A stretch of DNA of 64,000 nt from Cryptomeria japonica (GCF_030272615.1 NC_081413.1:335648302-335712301), one strand, 5' to 3'; counted from the stretch's first letter, positions 1 to 13,400 are shown. Program-made: numbers and translations. Notes: generated by a model not told the origin, from the sequence alone.

Positions 1-826
1 GATATTGCAGCAAGATAAAGGAATCTTTATCTCACAAATCAAGTATGCAAAGGAGATGTTGAAAAAATTCCAACTGGAAGATTGTAAATCGGTAAGTACC
101 CCCATGGTGACCGGCAACAAATTGAGCAAGAATGATGAATCACCAAAGGTGGATAAAACCCTATACAGATCCATGATAGACAGTCTACTATATCTAGCTA
201 CTTCAAGACTGTATATAGTTCAAATAGTATGCATGGTGGCCAGATTCCAAGTTGCACCAAAGCAGTCACATATGAATGTTGTTAGTAGAATTTTTAGGTA
301 CCTACAAGGGACACTCAACTATGGTTTGTGGTATCCTAAATAAGGAGATTTTATCTTGGAAGCATACACTGATGTTGATTGGGAAAGTTGCATTGATGAT
401 CAAAAGAGCACAAGTGGTGGTGCATTCTTTCTAGGTGACCGGTTGGTCTCATGGCATAGCAAGAAATGAGACTCAGTCTCTCTATCTACTATTGAAGCCG
501 AATACATTGCTACTGCTACATGCTACTCTTGGGTGCTTTGGATGAAGAAGACTCTCAAAGACATACAAGTGGATATCATTGATCCTATTCTCATCTGATG
601 TGACAATTCGAGTGCAATCAACATAGCAAAGAATCCAGTCATGCATTCCAGAACAAAGAACATTGCTATAAAGTATCACTTTCTTAGAGAGAAGGTTGAA
701 GGATAGGAGGTAAGGATGTATTCTGTTCCTACTAGTGAACAAGTAGCAGACATTTTCAACAAACTATTATCGGTAAGCACTTTTGAGTACCTCCGACACA
801 AGTTGGGAGTTGTGTCATCTGTCTAA
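1..826 (+). pseudogene. E1: Ty1/copia pol 3' end (RT C-terminus and RNase H), broken
   Basis: This is the end of a copia polyprotein whose start lies before the window. The first 112 residues are the RT/RNase H connection, with the copia signature STPMVTGNKLSKND and a block of the form YRSMIDSLLYLATSRLYIVQ. RNase H follows: DVDWESCIDDQKSTSGGAFFLG, then a motif like STIEAEYIAT, then CDNSSAINIAKNPVMHSRTK, and the end KLGVVSSV. TAA at about 341 and further in-frame stops, including a TGA before the CDN motif, kill the frame. The same family as E3 (31387-35474) is clear from matching motifs. RNase H would remove the RNA template during reverse transcription. This copy cannot make an active enzyme. 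Confidence 0.9.
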
Positions 827-842
827 GAATGCCTTATGTGGT

Positions 843-960
843 TTAGGGGGAGTTTGGTATGGATCAAAGGAGGAGTGCACAATACCCTTTGTCATTGTGT
901 CAAAGGGGGAGAAATGTGATTGTCTTGCAAGAAGTTGACATCAATGTCAAAGGGGGAGAT
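843..960 (+). promoter_or_regulatory. E1 polypurine tract region (three purine-rich tracts)
   Basis: Three purine tracts lie between pol and the 3' LTR: TTAGGGGGAG at 843-852, CAAAGGGGGAGAAATG near 901-915 and CAAAGGGGGAGAT ending at 960. The last directly abuts the LTR and is the expected plus-strand primer. The same three-tract layout occurs in E3 and E6. Confidence 0.75.
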
Positions 961-2515
961 TGTTGGCATTTTGGCATTAAGTTATCATTGATGTCAACCG
1001 ACATGATGGATATTCACATCAGTGTGAGCAGAAAGAATGAAGGCTTACTAGCAAGGCATAAACTAGATTGAAGGATAGTTGCTTTTTTATGATGAAGAGG
1101 CAGAATGTGAAAGTTGTCACAAACCACTAGAGGTGAAGATGTGTTACTGGTATAGTGTGCACTACTGGTTAGCAGCAGAAGAAGGCCTTATCGATAAAGG
1201 TGTGAACCAGTATGAGTTTGTTGAATGATCAAGTTTGAATCGACTATGTGTTGGTGAGAAGAGTGATTGACCATGGTGATGCCATGTGGAGCCGAGGTGG
1301 AAAATAGGTAGAGGTTGATAAAACCATCATCGACACGGTTGGTAAAACTATTTGTCGATATAAATGAAACAACCAAAAATTATGGGATTGTAACTGACCA
1401 TTGTGAATTGAGGTAGAAACAATGACAGAAGAAGATCAGGGAGTAGTTGGCACCTAAATCAATGCAAAGGAAATCTAATTTAGGAAGACCTTGAAAAGGA
1501 AATAGCTAAAGCATTTTATGTGTCGACAAATTTCAAGGCAGACGATCTTGTTCAAGATTGCTATTCTCAGAAAATATATGTTGGATAATGGAAATCATGT
1601 ACATATGCATCCTTGAAGGATAGGTGATCAATCCAAGATAGGTTGGATTGAATCTCATGAAGATTGTGTTGGGAAAAGGAAACCCTAACTACTCTAAAGT
1701 TTGAATTTCTTTCTGGTGGGAAACCATGGGATAAAAGAGGAGAGCTCAAGATAGAGGAGTTGATGTTGCAGAGAAGAGGAAGAGAAAATAGAAAGAGTCA
1801 GTGAAAGAGAAGTATCTCTAGCCTTAGAAATAGTTCTAAGAAATTTGCAGTGTAGGTGAGAAGGCATACCGGTGAGAGGATTCTACCGGCATAACTATAG
1901 TTTTGCATTTAAGCCAAACCCGCAAGGTGTGGTACAACAACAACATCCAAGTGTGACACAGAGTGTTGAGAGACTATGTGAGAGAGGGAGAAAAAGATAA
2001 CAGAGGATGAGAATCAAAGAAAGTAATTTCACAACTAGCAGAGTGAGATTATGTGGAGGAGAAAAGATTGTCAACTGACAGTAAGTTATTTGAACAAAGT
2101 TGCAGAATTCATTTGCAACAAGAGGCCTTAATTGTATTTAAATACTATTTCAATATACATCGCCAAGTTGAAACTTGGTGCAGCGGTTGGTGCTCCTTGG
2201 GTTGGTGCCCTAAAAGTGCAAGGGTTGGTGCCCTAAATCTTTGTAATTCAATGTTTTACCTATGAGGCTGGATTTTAGCAGTAGTATCCAGTAGCTTTTC
2301 TCACCAAGGTTTTTCCCACATTGGGTTTTCCTCATAAATCTGGTGCTGAGAGATACATTTGTGTGAATGATCTCTTTGGCTTTCTTTTTTGTTCTACCGG
2401 TTTGACTGTTTAATGTTTAAGTGAATAACTGATATTCTGAAGTTTATTTGAAAGTCAATAGTTTAGCAACTACTAATTCACCCCCCCCCCTCTTAGTGGT
2501 AGTTTGTGTTCAACA
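961..2515 (+). mobile_element. E1: 3' LTR of Ty1/copia element
   Basis: It starts TGTTGGCATT directly after the polypurine tract and ends TGTTCAACA, so it has TG...CA ends with short inverted termini (TGTTG/CAACA). Near the right end it holds the copia LTR block CCAAGGTTTTTCCCACATTG (2304-2323) and a C10 run followed by TCTTAGTGG (2481-2498), as other LTRs here do. The right boundary falls inside LINE RT code read on the reverse strand, so E1 inserted into that LINE. The 5' LTR lies outside the window, so the target duplication cannot be checked. Confidence 0.85.
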
Positions 2516-3480
2516 AATGCTTCCAATCATTTACACAAATCTCCAATCTACCTTATCATATGCTTTTTTTATGTCGAGTTTGATCAACATGCTAGGATCC
2601 TTGCTATTTTGTACTGAATGTATTGCTTCCTGAGCAATGATAAATCCATCTAGGATGGATCTCTTGGGAACAAACCATGTCTACTCTTCTGAAATGATGG
2701 ATGGGAGGGTGCATTTAATTATGTTAGCTAAATATTTGGACAACACTACGTAAATCATGTTACATAGAGAAATAGGATGAAAGTCATCCATTTCCTCAAC
2801 ATTTTTTTTTGGTATCAATGCTATAAATGTATTATTGATTCCATTTAGAATCCTTCTCGAGTTCCTCATGTTCTCTACAACCTCCCAAATCTTTGTTCCC
2901 ATGAAGGACCAACACTGTTGAAAGAAACCAGGAGGGAATCCATCTGGTCCTGGGGCTTTCTTAGGATGGAGTTGAAATAATGTTGTTTTAACCTCTTCTA
3001 AAGTAAATTTTCTTGCAAGCATATTATTTTCATCCTCTGAGATTATTCTGGGGATGGTTGTTAACATTTTTTTTTGTGTATCTAGATCTGAATATTCCCA
3101 AATATTCAAAATATTTTGAAAATCTGACACTAGTTCCCTTGCAATTTCTTTAGGGTCTTTGACCAAATTTCCCCCTGTTGCTCTAATTCTCTGGATTTTA
3201 TTTAAATTTATTTTAATCTTGGTACTATTATGGAAGAACTTAGTATTTTTATCTTCATCACTAATCCAATGTTCTCTAGACTTTTGTTTCCAAAATATTT
3301 CTTCTTTATTGAGAATATCTAGATACTTGTACATTAATTATTTCTCCTTATAGTACTTTTGGTGCTGTCAAGTGTTGATCAATATCATGTTGTTGATTTT
3401 CAATGTTTGTTTCTAATTTTTGCAATTATTCATATATATGCACATTGATACTTTCTACAATCTTTCTAAGTCTTTTGTTG
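2516..3480 (-). pseudogene. LINE reverse transcriptase fragment, interrupted by E1
   Basis: On the reverse strand, residues 1-217 of the open stretch (3334 to 2681) hold SDEDKNTKFFHN, then KKAPGPDGFPPGFFQQCW, then ALIPKKNVEEMDDFHPISLC. These are the region before RT and the first RT blocks of plant L1-type LINEs. After a TAG at 2681 (SEE*, where a Q is usual) the frame goes on with VPKRSILDGFI and LDIKKAYDKVDWRFV until the E1 LTR at 2515. The sequence upstream of 3334 is frameshifted but still LINE-like up to about 3480. The YxDD block and everything after it are missing from the window. It is not the same copy as the forward LINE next to it. Confidence 0.85.
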
Positions 3481-3559
3481 TAACATTTATATCCAAACCT
3501 CAAACCCAAACAAGGGTCTGGAAAAAAGTAGAAATGAACCCAGATAAAAAAAATAGAAA

Positions 3560-4160
3560 AACATTTGAGGGATCCTCCTTCTGAAGGTTTGGATCAAGAG
3601 AAACAATCCCAGACGGGAAGAAATGAGGAGGAACCAGCTAGGGAAATAGGAAGTGAGATGGTGGATATAATGGAAGATAAGATTTCCCAGCATGAAAATG
3701 TGTAGGAGAAAAGTGGAGAGGATTCTAATGATGGTGAGAAGAACTACCTTAGTGACCAAAAGGACACAACAGATCAGAATATAGCTGAGAGTGAAAAGTG
3801 GGAAAGTAATCATATGGATAAAGGAGATAGTCAAATAACAAACAATAAGGAGGAGGGAGATGTTCCTAACTCCTCAGGATCAGAAAATGGAGTAAGTTGG
3901 TTTCAAGATGCTCAGCATGATAATGCTCTAAAGCAAGGACTTTTAGAGATATCCCTAGTTTCTTTGGCCCAAGTCAAGTCAACTTTCCTAGAGGAAGATG
4001 CTCCAATATGGGTAAATGAAGAAGACATTGACAAGGCCCTGAGAAAGAGGGATAAATTAGGAGGAGGTTGAAACATTGGAGAAAAATATAAAAGGCAAGA
4101 AAAATAATAATAATAATAATAATAATAACAACAACCATAAAACTACCAGAAACACTAGAA
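3560..4160 (+). pseudogene. Forward LINE: ORF1 C-terminal remnant (probable)
   Basis: An acidic, low-complexity reading frame runs from about 3570 to 4071 with a stop near 3703, ending EEDAPIWVNEEDIDKALRKRDKLGGG. An (AAT)n/AAC run follows at 4106-4134. It lies just before the endonuclease of the forward LINE, where the ORF1 (nucleic-acid-binding) product of a plant LINE would end. No RRM or zinc knuckle is visible in what is left. The assignment rests on position, so it is tentative. Confidence 0.5.
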
Positions 4161-4253
4161 GTAGATTAGGGGATGTGGGGGCTTAGCACACATCACTTGG
4201 AAGATATTCGAATGCAAAGAAGAGGGCCATGGAAGCTAGTACAAATCTAGCGG

Positions 4254-7200
4254 ATGGTACTCAAAGAACCATCTTTGAAGCAGGTATTTCTAAAAAATCG
4301 TGAAGATTATTCCTGGAATATACGAGGATTGAATAATCCTCATAAACAAGACTTAATAAAAAGTATGAGTAGAGACAAAAACTCGGATGTTATTATGATT
4401 CAGGAAACTAAAATGTCTAGGGAAAAGATTGAATGTTTGAAAATGTTCATTAATGGGGGAGTTAGTGGTGGTAGCTCTGAAGGGGCTTCTGGGGGTATAG
4501 CTACTTTATGGAATAACAATAATGTAGAGGGAGAGGCATTGATTCAAAATAACAATATGGCTTGTATTAGATTTAAACATCTAAAAGATGGTACTTCATG
4601 GGTCTTGACCAATGTGTATGCCCCTAGCACTAAAGCTGGAAGAAGTGTTTTCTAGAAGAACCTATCCTTAATTAGAAGTAAGTTTGCTGAAGATAGCTGG
4701 ATTATTATGGGGGATTTCAACACCCCTTTGAGAGAAAATGAGAAGAAGGGAGGAAGCCAAACCAATTTGGACAACAGATTGGACTTGATGGAGTTCATTA
4801 TCAACCATGCTCTCCATGATTTGGACTTACAAGGGGTTAAATACAGATGACCAATAGAAGGAGTGGAGAAGACTTAATTCAGGTTAGGCTTGATAGAGCT
4901 TTAATTTCTCATGATTGGTTTAATTTTTACTTTTGTTCTTTATCTGCTCATATCAGGGTTGGGTCGGATCATTATCCTATATCTTTTAATACCAACCCCA
5001 AGCAAGGAAGGAGAAATTTCCCTTATAGATTTGAAAGAATGTGGACCAAACACTTGGACCTTGAAAGCAAAATCAAGGAATGGTGGCAGGTTAGAGTTGA
5101 AGGAAATGCTATGTATAAGGTGGTTAAAAAGATGAAGTTTGTGAAAGACAATGTTAAAAGGTGGAATAAGGAATCCTTTGGGAACTTTTTTGTGTCCAAA
5201 GCTACCACTCTCTTAGATCTAAAAGATATCCAAGATGAGATTCAAAATAATGGCTACAACAATGTCTCTAGAGAGGTTGAAGATGAGATTCTAATGAAAT
5301 ATCATAATATCATAGCCAAAGAAGAAAACTTTTGGAAACAAAGATCGAGAAATGTATGGTTGAAGGAGGGGGATAGAAATACCAAATACTTTCATATGTC
5401 CAATTTGAAAAACAAGGTTATTAATAGGATTTCTCAGCTTAAATTCAATGGAAGAATTATTGATAATGAATATTCCATGAGGAAAGATGCTCTGGAGTTC
5501 TTCTCCAATATTTTGACTAAGGATCAAAATTTGGACCTCCAAGCTCAAAGGGATCTTTTGGATTGCATCCCTTCCATCTTGGATGCTGACCAGAATTCCT
5601 ATATTATTGCTATCCCTACTAATGATGATATTTTGAAGGCTATCAATTCTTTTGAAGGTAATAAGGCCCCGAGCCCAGATGGCTACCCTATGTTTTTCTT
5701 TCAAATGTATTGGCATATTGTTGGAAGGGAGGTGTCCAGTGCTGTGAAATAATTCTTTGGTGGTAGGAGAATCCTAAAATAATTGAATGGTACTTTTATT
5801 GCTCTTATTCCTAAGAAGGTGGGGGCTGACACCATGGATCTTTTTAGACCTATAAGCCTCTACAATTCCCTATACAAGATCATCTCTAAAGTCTTGACCT
5901 CTAGAATTATGACTTTGCTCCCCTTGATCATATCTCCCCAGCAAAATGGGTTTGTCCCTGGGAGGCAAATTTTGGACTCGATAATCAAGGTCCATGAGAA
6001 CATTCACTCTCTTTCTAGGGATAAAAAAGAAGGTTTTCTTCTGAAGCTTGATTTATCTAAAGCCTAGGATAGAGTTGACTGGGGCTTTTTGCAGACTATT
6101 CTTTCAGCCTTTGGATTTTGTTCTAGGAGCATCTATCTTATTATGCAATTGGTTTCCTCTACTTCTTTTTCTGTGCTGGTCAATGAGTCTCCCTCTCCAT
6201 TTTTCAAGTCCTCCTGGGGTCTCAGATAGGGGGATCCTCTTTCCCTTGTTCTTTTTATAATTATGGTGGAATGCTTGGGAAGATTTATTGGAAAACTTGT
6301 TGAGAAGGGAGATTTTAGAGGGCTTAAACCTTCATCTATAGACCAAGTGTGTCTCATCAGCAATTTGTGGATGATTCAATTATTATGGGTAGTTATTTTG
6401 TGAAACATTCTAGAATCCTAAAGAAAGCTTTGGATAGATATGGGAGTGCAACTGGTCAATTGATTAATTGGTCTAAAAGTTTTATTTATTCATAAATACT
6501 CCAGAGAGAAGACAGACAAAGATCAGTGATATTTTGGGTAGCCAAATTGGGAATCTCCCTGCTTCCTATCTTGGGATCTCTTTATGTCAGGTTCCTCCTG
6601 ATATCTTTTGGGGTGCTCTGGTGGATAAAGTTCATAAGAAGTTAGTTAGATGGAAAGGCTCTTTTCTCAATCAAGCGGGAAAGGTCGAGCTTCTAAAATC
6701 TACCCTCCAAAGTATCCCTCTTTATGTCATTAGTCTTTTTAGAATTCTTGTTAAGTTTGCAGAGGCTATTGAAAAAATCCAAAGAACCTTTCTTTGGACT
6801 AGGGTTGCAGAAAAGAAGAGAATGAATTTGATTGCATGGGATAAGGTGTGCAAACCTATAAGAAAAGGTGGTCTTGGTCTTAGAAGAATCAGGCATATGA
6901 ATGAGTTTCTAATGGCTAAGCAGATATGGAGAGGTTATAAAACTGAGGGAGAGTAGAAATTGATATGGGATAATAAGTATAAAAGACAACTCCCAACCCT
7001 TCATAGCTTCCTCAAGGTTGAAGATATTCCAATTGGCTCCAACATATAGAAATATGTCACTAGAACTAGAGACATAATACTCAAAGGAGTGAAATGGAAG
7101 GTGGGGAGGGGCAATTTTATTAAATTTTTAGAAGACACTTGGTTGTTAGACTCTCCCATTAGTGAAAATCCTGATTGGGGCAAGTTTAAGGATTAGTGTA

Positions 7201-8395
7201 AGGAAAAATTTGGTACCACTATGGCTGACTACTGGAATTTAGGTCAGTGGAAGGTCCTATCCATTGTTGATCCTTCTCTTGAGCATCTAAATAAAATTTT
7301 GAATTATATGGTGGTGGTTGATGACAAGGATCATCTTATCTAGAAACTTACTGCTGATGGTAAATTTTTTGTCTCCTCTCTTTATTTTCAGCAATTTTCT
7401 AGTCAGGAAAGTCCTTGTTGGGCTAAGGCTTAGGTGAAAGGTCTTATTCCCAAAATTAATATTTTTTTCTGGACTGTTCTGCAAAACAAGATTCTGACGA
7501 CTGACAATCTCAAAACAAGAGGCTTTTGTTTGCCTAGTATTTGTCATCTTTGTATGCAGAATGAGGAAACCATTAATCACATGTTTATCCAATGTCCTTT
7601 CTCTGTGGATATTTGGGCCAGATGCCTGGACAACTTCAATGTTAGATGGGTTTTCCCTGAAGTTGTCCAAGATGTCTTCAATTTCTGGCTCCACCCTTCA
7701 AGGAATAATTCAGTTAATCTGCTATGGAAATTTTCTTTACCTCATATTTGTTGGGGAATATGGAAAGAGAGAAATGATAGAGTGTTCAGAGATAAGGTGT
7801 CAAAAGCCCAAATTTTTTTTGAGAAAATAAAAAGACATATGGTAGAGAACCTCCACATCACCGATGGAATAATGAATCCCAAAGAGCAAGGGGATAACAT
7901 CATTTTTAAGAATTGGAGATTAAAGGGGAGTGAAACCATACATGTTAATCCTAGAGATGAGGTGAGATTGGAAGGTCCCCTCAAGGAAGGATGAAAATCA
8001 ATTTCGATGGCACTTCCAAGGGTAATCCCAGTAATGTAGGGTGTGCTATGGTATTAAGAGATGAAGGGGGAATATATAAAGTTATTAAATGTATTACTAT
8101 AGGTCACCAAACCAATCATGTTGTAGAGGCCGTTACTGCTTATCAGGGGTTGGTTCTTGCTAAAGATTCAAATTGCACTAAAGTTTGGGTTGAAGGAGAT
8201 TCTCTGAACATTATTAACTACTTGAATAGTGTTTTCCCTCCTTGGTCTATACACAATGCCATTGAAACTACAAAGGATATAAGTAAAACCTTTGAAATAT
8301 GTATTTTTACACATGCATATAGAGAAGCTAACAAATGTGCTGATTGGGCTACCAACCTGGCTTGTCACTCTGACAAAATTATTACCGTATGGTGA
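4254..8395 (+). pseudogene. Forward LINE: ORF2 (APE endonuclease, RT, zf-RVT, RNase H), broken
   Basis: All domains of a plant L1-clade LINE ORF2 appear in order. The apurinic-type endonuclease has SWNIRGLNNPHKQ, the catalytic IQETK, TNVYAPS, MGDFNTPLRENEKKGG and GSDHYPI (4300-4980). The linker has KEGDRNTKYFHMSN. RT has KAPSPDGYP, ALIPKKVGADTMDLFRPISL, NGFVPGRQILDS, LDLSKA*DRVDW, GLR*GDPLSLVLF and the catalytic QFVDDSI at 6361-6381. A zf-RVT zinc region has ICHLCMQNEETINHMFIQC (about 7540-7600). RNase H ends it. Stops (for example 4653, 5750, 6064, 6954) and at least three frameshifts (about 4840, 6360-6530, 7990) break it. Several stops sit where family members have Q or W. The product would nick target DNA and prime reverse transcription, but this copy is dead. 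Confidence 0.92.
7991..8395 (+). pseudogene. Forward LINE: C-terminal RNase H domain
   Basis: An open stretch of 134 codons reads MKINFDGTSKGNPSNVGCAMV, then EAVTAYQGLVLAKDSNC, then VEGDSLNIINYL, and ends in REANKCADWATNLA. These hold the D-E-D-D residues expected of the plant RVT_3-type RNase H. Its ATG overlaps the TGA of the preceding frame (ATGA, 7991-7994). It is therefore the same ORF2 split by a one-base shift and not a separate gene. A terminal RNase H is typical of one large group of plant LINEs. Confidence 0.85.
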
Positions 8396-8515
8396 CAGTA
8401 ATCTCAAGTGTGAGGTGAAGTCATTGATTGAACTCGATCGGATCCAGATGAAACAATGTGTCTTAACTAATCATAATCTCTAATGCTTTATCCTCACTTA
8501 TCTAGGATTGAACAC

Positions 8516-10381
8516 AATGGCAGCGAGGCTTGTTTTATCTGTCATATCATATTTATTTGGCATAGATTCTGGGTGGCTCTGCATAACAACAATAAAATTG
8601 TTAGGTTTTTCCACAGAGTCCACAGAGAAAATAACAGAGCTGCGATAAGTAAGAACTGGGAATTCAAGGATAAAATGGGGGGCAATAAAAAGAGGTTTGA
8701 ACCGGCTTCTTTCTCATATTGGAAGAAAAACAAAGAAGTATGGGAGATTCTTCAAGATGGAGGTTTGAATGTTTTTATGGAAAGGCTTTGTGGCAAAGAC
8801 CCTACTATCATGAAGCATTTCATAAAAAACTGGAAGAGTGGTAAGATTCTTGTTGGCACCCAGATGATGCAAGTGGATAAGGATGTCATTGCAGAAGCTA
8901 TGGGTATGGTGAAAGATGGTATGAAATTTTACAAAGATTGAAGTGTCTCTGACAAGGCCGCGGATTTTTTCTCCTATCACGGATGGAGAAAGAAGGAAAT
9001 TAGTTAAGGCGGACAATCCCTTACTATTCCCCTAAGCATATTTGTAGGTCATGGAGGTTTGTGATGTTTGCCACCATCAGCTACATTACTTTGGATGAGA
9101 GATTCACAAGGGCTTATGGGCATCACTTCGTGTTGCTCAACCACTTCCGCCATGGTGATAAGGTTAGCTTGTTGTACTATATTGCATGCTCTATGGATCA
9201 TACTATTCGTGAAATGCAGAAGGATTCTCAAAGAGATCATGACCTTCACCAAGGTTTAATGGTTTTAGTTTATAAGATGTTGAAGGGAAATTGAGAAACC
9301 CATTAGTAAAGGCAAACAGATTAGGGATGATGAAACTGAAAGTGAGGATAGTGGATTCAATCTTTATTTTGAAACTGAGGGTGAGTCTGAAGATTTTAGC
9401 AACAAGGGGAAGACCAAGGGAAAGACCAAGGGGACAACTCTAGATTTTGACCTCTCAGACTTCGAGGAGGAGTATTTTGATGACAAAATCATAATAAGTA
9501 AGAAGAGAAAGGGAATGGGTAAGAAAACCCAAAGGAGCAAGAAGACCAGTAAGGGGATAAATAACATGAAAAGGAATATTATTGTTTCTTCTGATGAGGA
9601 CTCTGAGGTTGAAAAAATGGACAAGAACAAGGGTAAGGAAGAAGATGAAATGTGGGAAGCTAACTATGGGGAGAAACCGAACACACAAAGAATGTAGAAT
9701 GAGGATCAGGAGAACAATAGGGGCAATCAAAATGTCTATCAAGGTGCCATAGGTAATGATAGCATCAAGGGTTTCTATGAGGTCATAAGCAAAATGGCGA
9801 AAGAAATTGGCGACTTGAAGACTGATCTCAATATGATAAAAATGGCAACCATAGGTGAGAAGCCTCTCTCTAAGAATGTCAAAGAATTAATGGTGACTAT
9901 TAATAAGGTTGAAGCTATTGAGGCAATGGTCAATAAAATTCTAGAAAAGTAAAAGAAGGTGAAGGAGCTGGAAGGAATCAAAGATGATAAAGGTCTGTAA
10001 ATTAACCTGAATGACCTGGTCAATAGAGTGGATAAGATGGAGTTAACTGTGAAGAAGATTGCTCAGAAAAATTTCTAGATCCTTAAGGCCACGGTTGATC
10101 ATGTTGACATGTTGATAAACAAATTTGAACAAATTAGAGGAAAGGAAGATGAGAAGGCACAGATAGAGAAGATAAGTCATGAAAAAAGAATAAGGGCCAA
10201 CACCCAGAAATGGGTGGGAATCAAGGAAACAAAGCTCGATGATATGAAGAACTCTGCGGTCAATATGAAGCAGATGGTGGTTCATGCGAAAGAACTCATA
10301 AGAAACAACTATTTTTCCTTGTCTTTGTGTTGTCTCAGTGTTGTCTCTTTGTCTATGATCCCTTTTTGTTTTTCTAGGATT
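8516..10381 (+). pseudogene. Unassigned broken ORF: alpha/acidic/coiled-coil protein, retroelement-like
   Basis: I do not recognise this gene. The best frames give KMGGNKKRFEPASFSYWKK and IMKHFIKNWKSGKILVGT (8671-8853), then YITLDERFTRAYGHHFVLLN and FRHGDKVSLLYYIACSMDHT (9080-9210). An acidic Ser-rich stretch follows (ETESEDSG to SSDEDSEVEKMDKNKGKEED, 9330-9650), then a Lys/Glu coiled-coil-like tail to 10381. At least two frameshifts and several stops break it. The order (helical N-domain, membrane-like LLYYI segment, charged tail, coiled coil) recalls ORF2 of E6 and E7, and more loosely the Pfam putative plant transposon protein type. It starts about 120 bases after the LINE RNase H, and I see no LTR or poly-A tail between them. 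It could be a third ORF of that LINE or a separate element. Confidence 0.45.
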
Positions 10382-10489
10382 TGATCTTTGTATGGGTATC
10401 CAAGCACTACTATTTATAGTCACTTTAATCCTTTTTCTTTCTCCTGCTATGTAATCAAGGTTCCAGGTTCATGCCAAAAACCTGTTTTT

Positions 10490-13400
10490 ATTTAATCAAA
10501 ACATTTATATGCCTTGTTGTGTGTGGAATAACCCAAAAACATACCTTCATCACTTCTTGCTTCAAAGCCTCCTAGTCCTTCATCATCTCCATGGATGAAA
10601 CATTTGCTTCCAAATAGTTTGAAATACTTAACTGAGGGTGTCTTCTTACCATATCAATACTCATAAGGTGTCTTCTTTGTATTTAATCTCACCCAAGCTT
10701 TATTAAGAGTATTTATAACAGTATGTATTGCTTCTCTCAAGTAGATGTCTGCTAACTTGGCTTCATTAAGTAATGTTCTAGAAATCGCCTTAACAATTTT
10801 GTTTTCCTTTCTACAACACCATCCTATTGTGGTGTCCTTGTTGTAGAGTATTTTCTTTTTATGCCATATTTTTCATAGTACTCTGCAAATTCATTAGAGG
10901 TAAACTCTCCATATTTGTCTGATCTTAGGTATTTGATTTTGTAACCACTTTCCTTTTCAACCATCTTCCTGGATATCTTAAATCTCTCAAATGCATCAGA
11001 TTTATCTTTCAAGAATGTAATCCAAGTCATTCTTGAGTAATTATCAACAAAATTACAAAATACCTTTATCCATTCAGACCTTGTGTTCTAGTAGGATTGC
11101 TCAAATCAATATGTACTAATTCAAGAGGCATTCTAGATAATTATTTTTTGGATTTAAAAATTACTCTTGTCTACTTGCCTTTCCGACATTCTCTGCAAGT
11201 AACATTTTTTAGGCTTTGTTAATTTAGGTAGATGTGTCACACAACCTTTAGTGCTCACTTTCACCAAATTATCAAAGTTCAAGTGACCTAATCTCCTATG
11301 CCACAATCAACTTTTATCTACTTGTCCTATTATACAATAGTTGCTTTAAATATCTTTCAGATTGTAGATATTTGCATCTACTATTTTACCTTTTGTAACA
11401 ATTCTTCCTGTCTTCTCTTTTTTTATTTCACATCCTTCAGAATTAAAAATTACTTTGTAACCATTATCACACATTTGAATCACATTCAAGAAGTTATGTT
11501 TTAATCCTTTTACATAATACACATTGTGAGTAAGTAAATTGCCATCTACGCTCAAAGTACATTTACCTTTTATTTTAATTGAAGAATGGTTTCCAGATCT
11601 TATTGATCCTCCATGCAAATTATCAAGTTGGGTAAACCTTCCTTTGTCTCATGTCATGTAATTGGAACAACCAATGTCAATCACCCAATGGCTCTTCTTT
11701 TGGGCATGAAGTGCAATTTGTACTAGCTATGTTGTCTCACCTTTTTCCTTAAATCCTTTTTCCTTCTAGACCTGCTTTGTTTCTTTCTTCTCATTTTTAG
11801 CAACATTTGGTTTAGTATTCCTTTAAGAGGGAACATTTGCATTTTTTTCTTTCTTAGAGAACTTAGTTCTACAATTCTTCGCTATGTGACTAAAATTATT
11901 ACAGTTATAGCAAACTAAGTTCATGTCACTCAATATTGAGGATGAATTTCTACTAATGAAAATAGTTCTTCTTTTAAGAACAATCCTATGGTTTAAGCTA
12001 TATGGCCAAAATGATTACAACTAAAAAAATAACCATAGAAATCAAAATTGTACCAACTATTAGAATTGAACTTGGTCATTGGAGATCTTCTTGCAGGAAG
12101 TGGCCTTCTTGTTTTCTTCTTCAAATCAAGAACTTTGGTAAAACTTTCAGCATTCGAGTTTGTTTACTTGTTCTCTATATCAACAAAGATGTTCTCTTGG
12201 TTTTTAGCATTAGCAAGAGCATGATAATTTAGATCAATCTTCTTTCTAGGAGTTTCTCTACTCTTTGAACATTGTCCTTCTTCATATCCCAAACCACTAG
12301 AGTCTTTGTTTCTCATTTATTTACTTAGCATCTCATCTAGAGCATTTGGACTCTTATCAAATTTTTATTTTTTCTCAACATCCTTTTTTGTAATTCTCCA
12401 CTTCTTTTCTTAGCTTTACAATTTATTCTTCAAGTCTCAAACAATCCTTTTTTTTTCACTTCGTATTCAACTTTAATTATTTCTCCTATCCTTTTAGTCT
12501 CCTTAATTTGAGATTTCCAACTAATAACCTTCTGATCTGATTCTTCAAGCTTCTTTAAAAGTTTTTATTCTCTTTCAAAGAAAAAATCTTCTGCTTGGTA
12601 TTCTCCTTCTTTAAATTTTCAATCTCTTGAAGAGCACAAATTAATTCACCTTCAAGATCTACAACATCCATGTCATCTTCTTCAGACTTTTGATCTTCAT
12701 TTTTTACTTCTACTGCCATAAATAAATCTATATTCTTCTCAACTTCATAAGCACTTTCATTCAACATACTTTATTTATCTGACACTTCATTGTTTACAAC
12801 ATACAAACTCTTATTTTTCTAATAACTTTTCCTCTTAGAATTGTAGAGCTTCTTATTGTTAGTTTTATCTTTATTCTCATCATCTTCATCCTTATTAGCA
12901 TAAGGACATTTAGTAGAAAAATGACCTATTTTATCACAATTAATGAATTTAAATGGTAACTTACCTTTGTATTTTCAAGAGCCTTTCTTTATCTTCCTAA
13001 CAAAGTTTGCTTCTTCAATATCAGTATCATCTTCATCAGCTTCAGTCATAGCTTCCTTTTCTTTCTTGACTTCTATAAATGCAACTTGTCTCTCAGGTGC
13101 ATTAGAACCAATCACTCTCATCTCATAAACACTAAGGTCACCATACAATTCATCAACAATAAACATGCTTAAATATATATCTTCTTCTATAATAGATACT
13201 TTGGAATCAAATTTAGAGGGCAATGACCACATAAACGTTTTCACAATGACTGGATCATTTCAGTTGTTCTCCTAGACCTTTAATGGTGTTCTCAATCTCA
13301 TCAACTTTGATAATTCAATTAGCTATCTTTTCATCTTCCATCATCTTTAAGCTCTCAAATCTAGCTTTGTAGGTTCACAACTTAACTTGTTTGAATTTCT

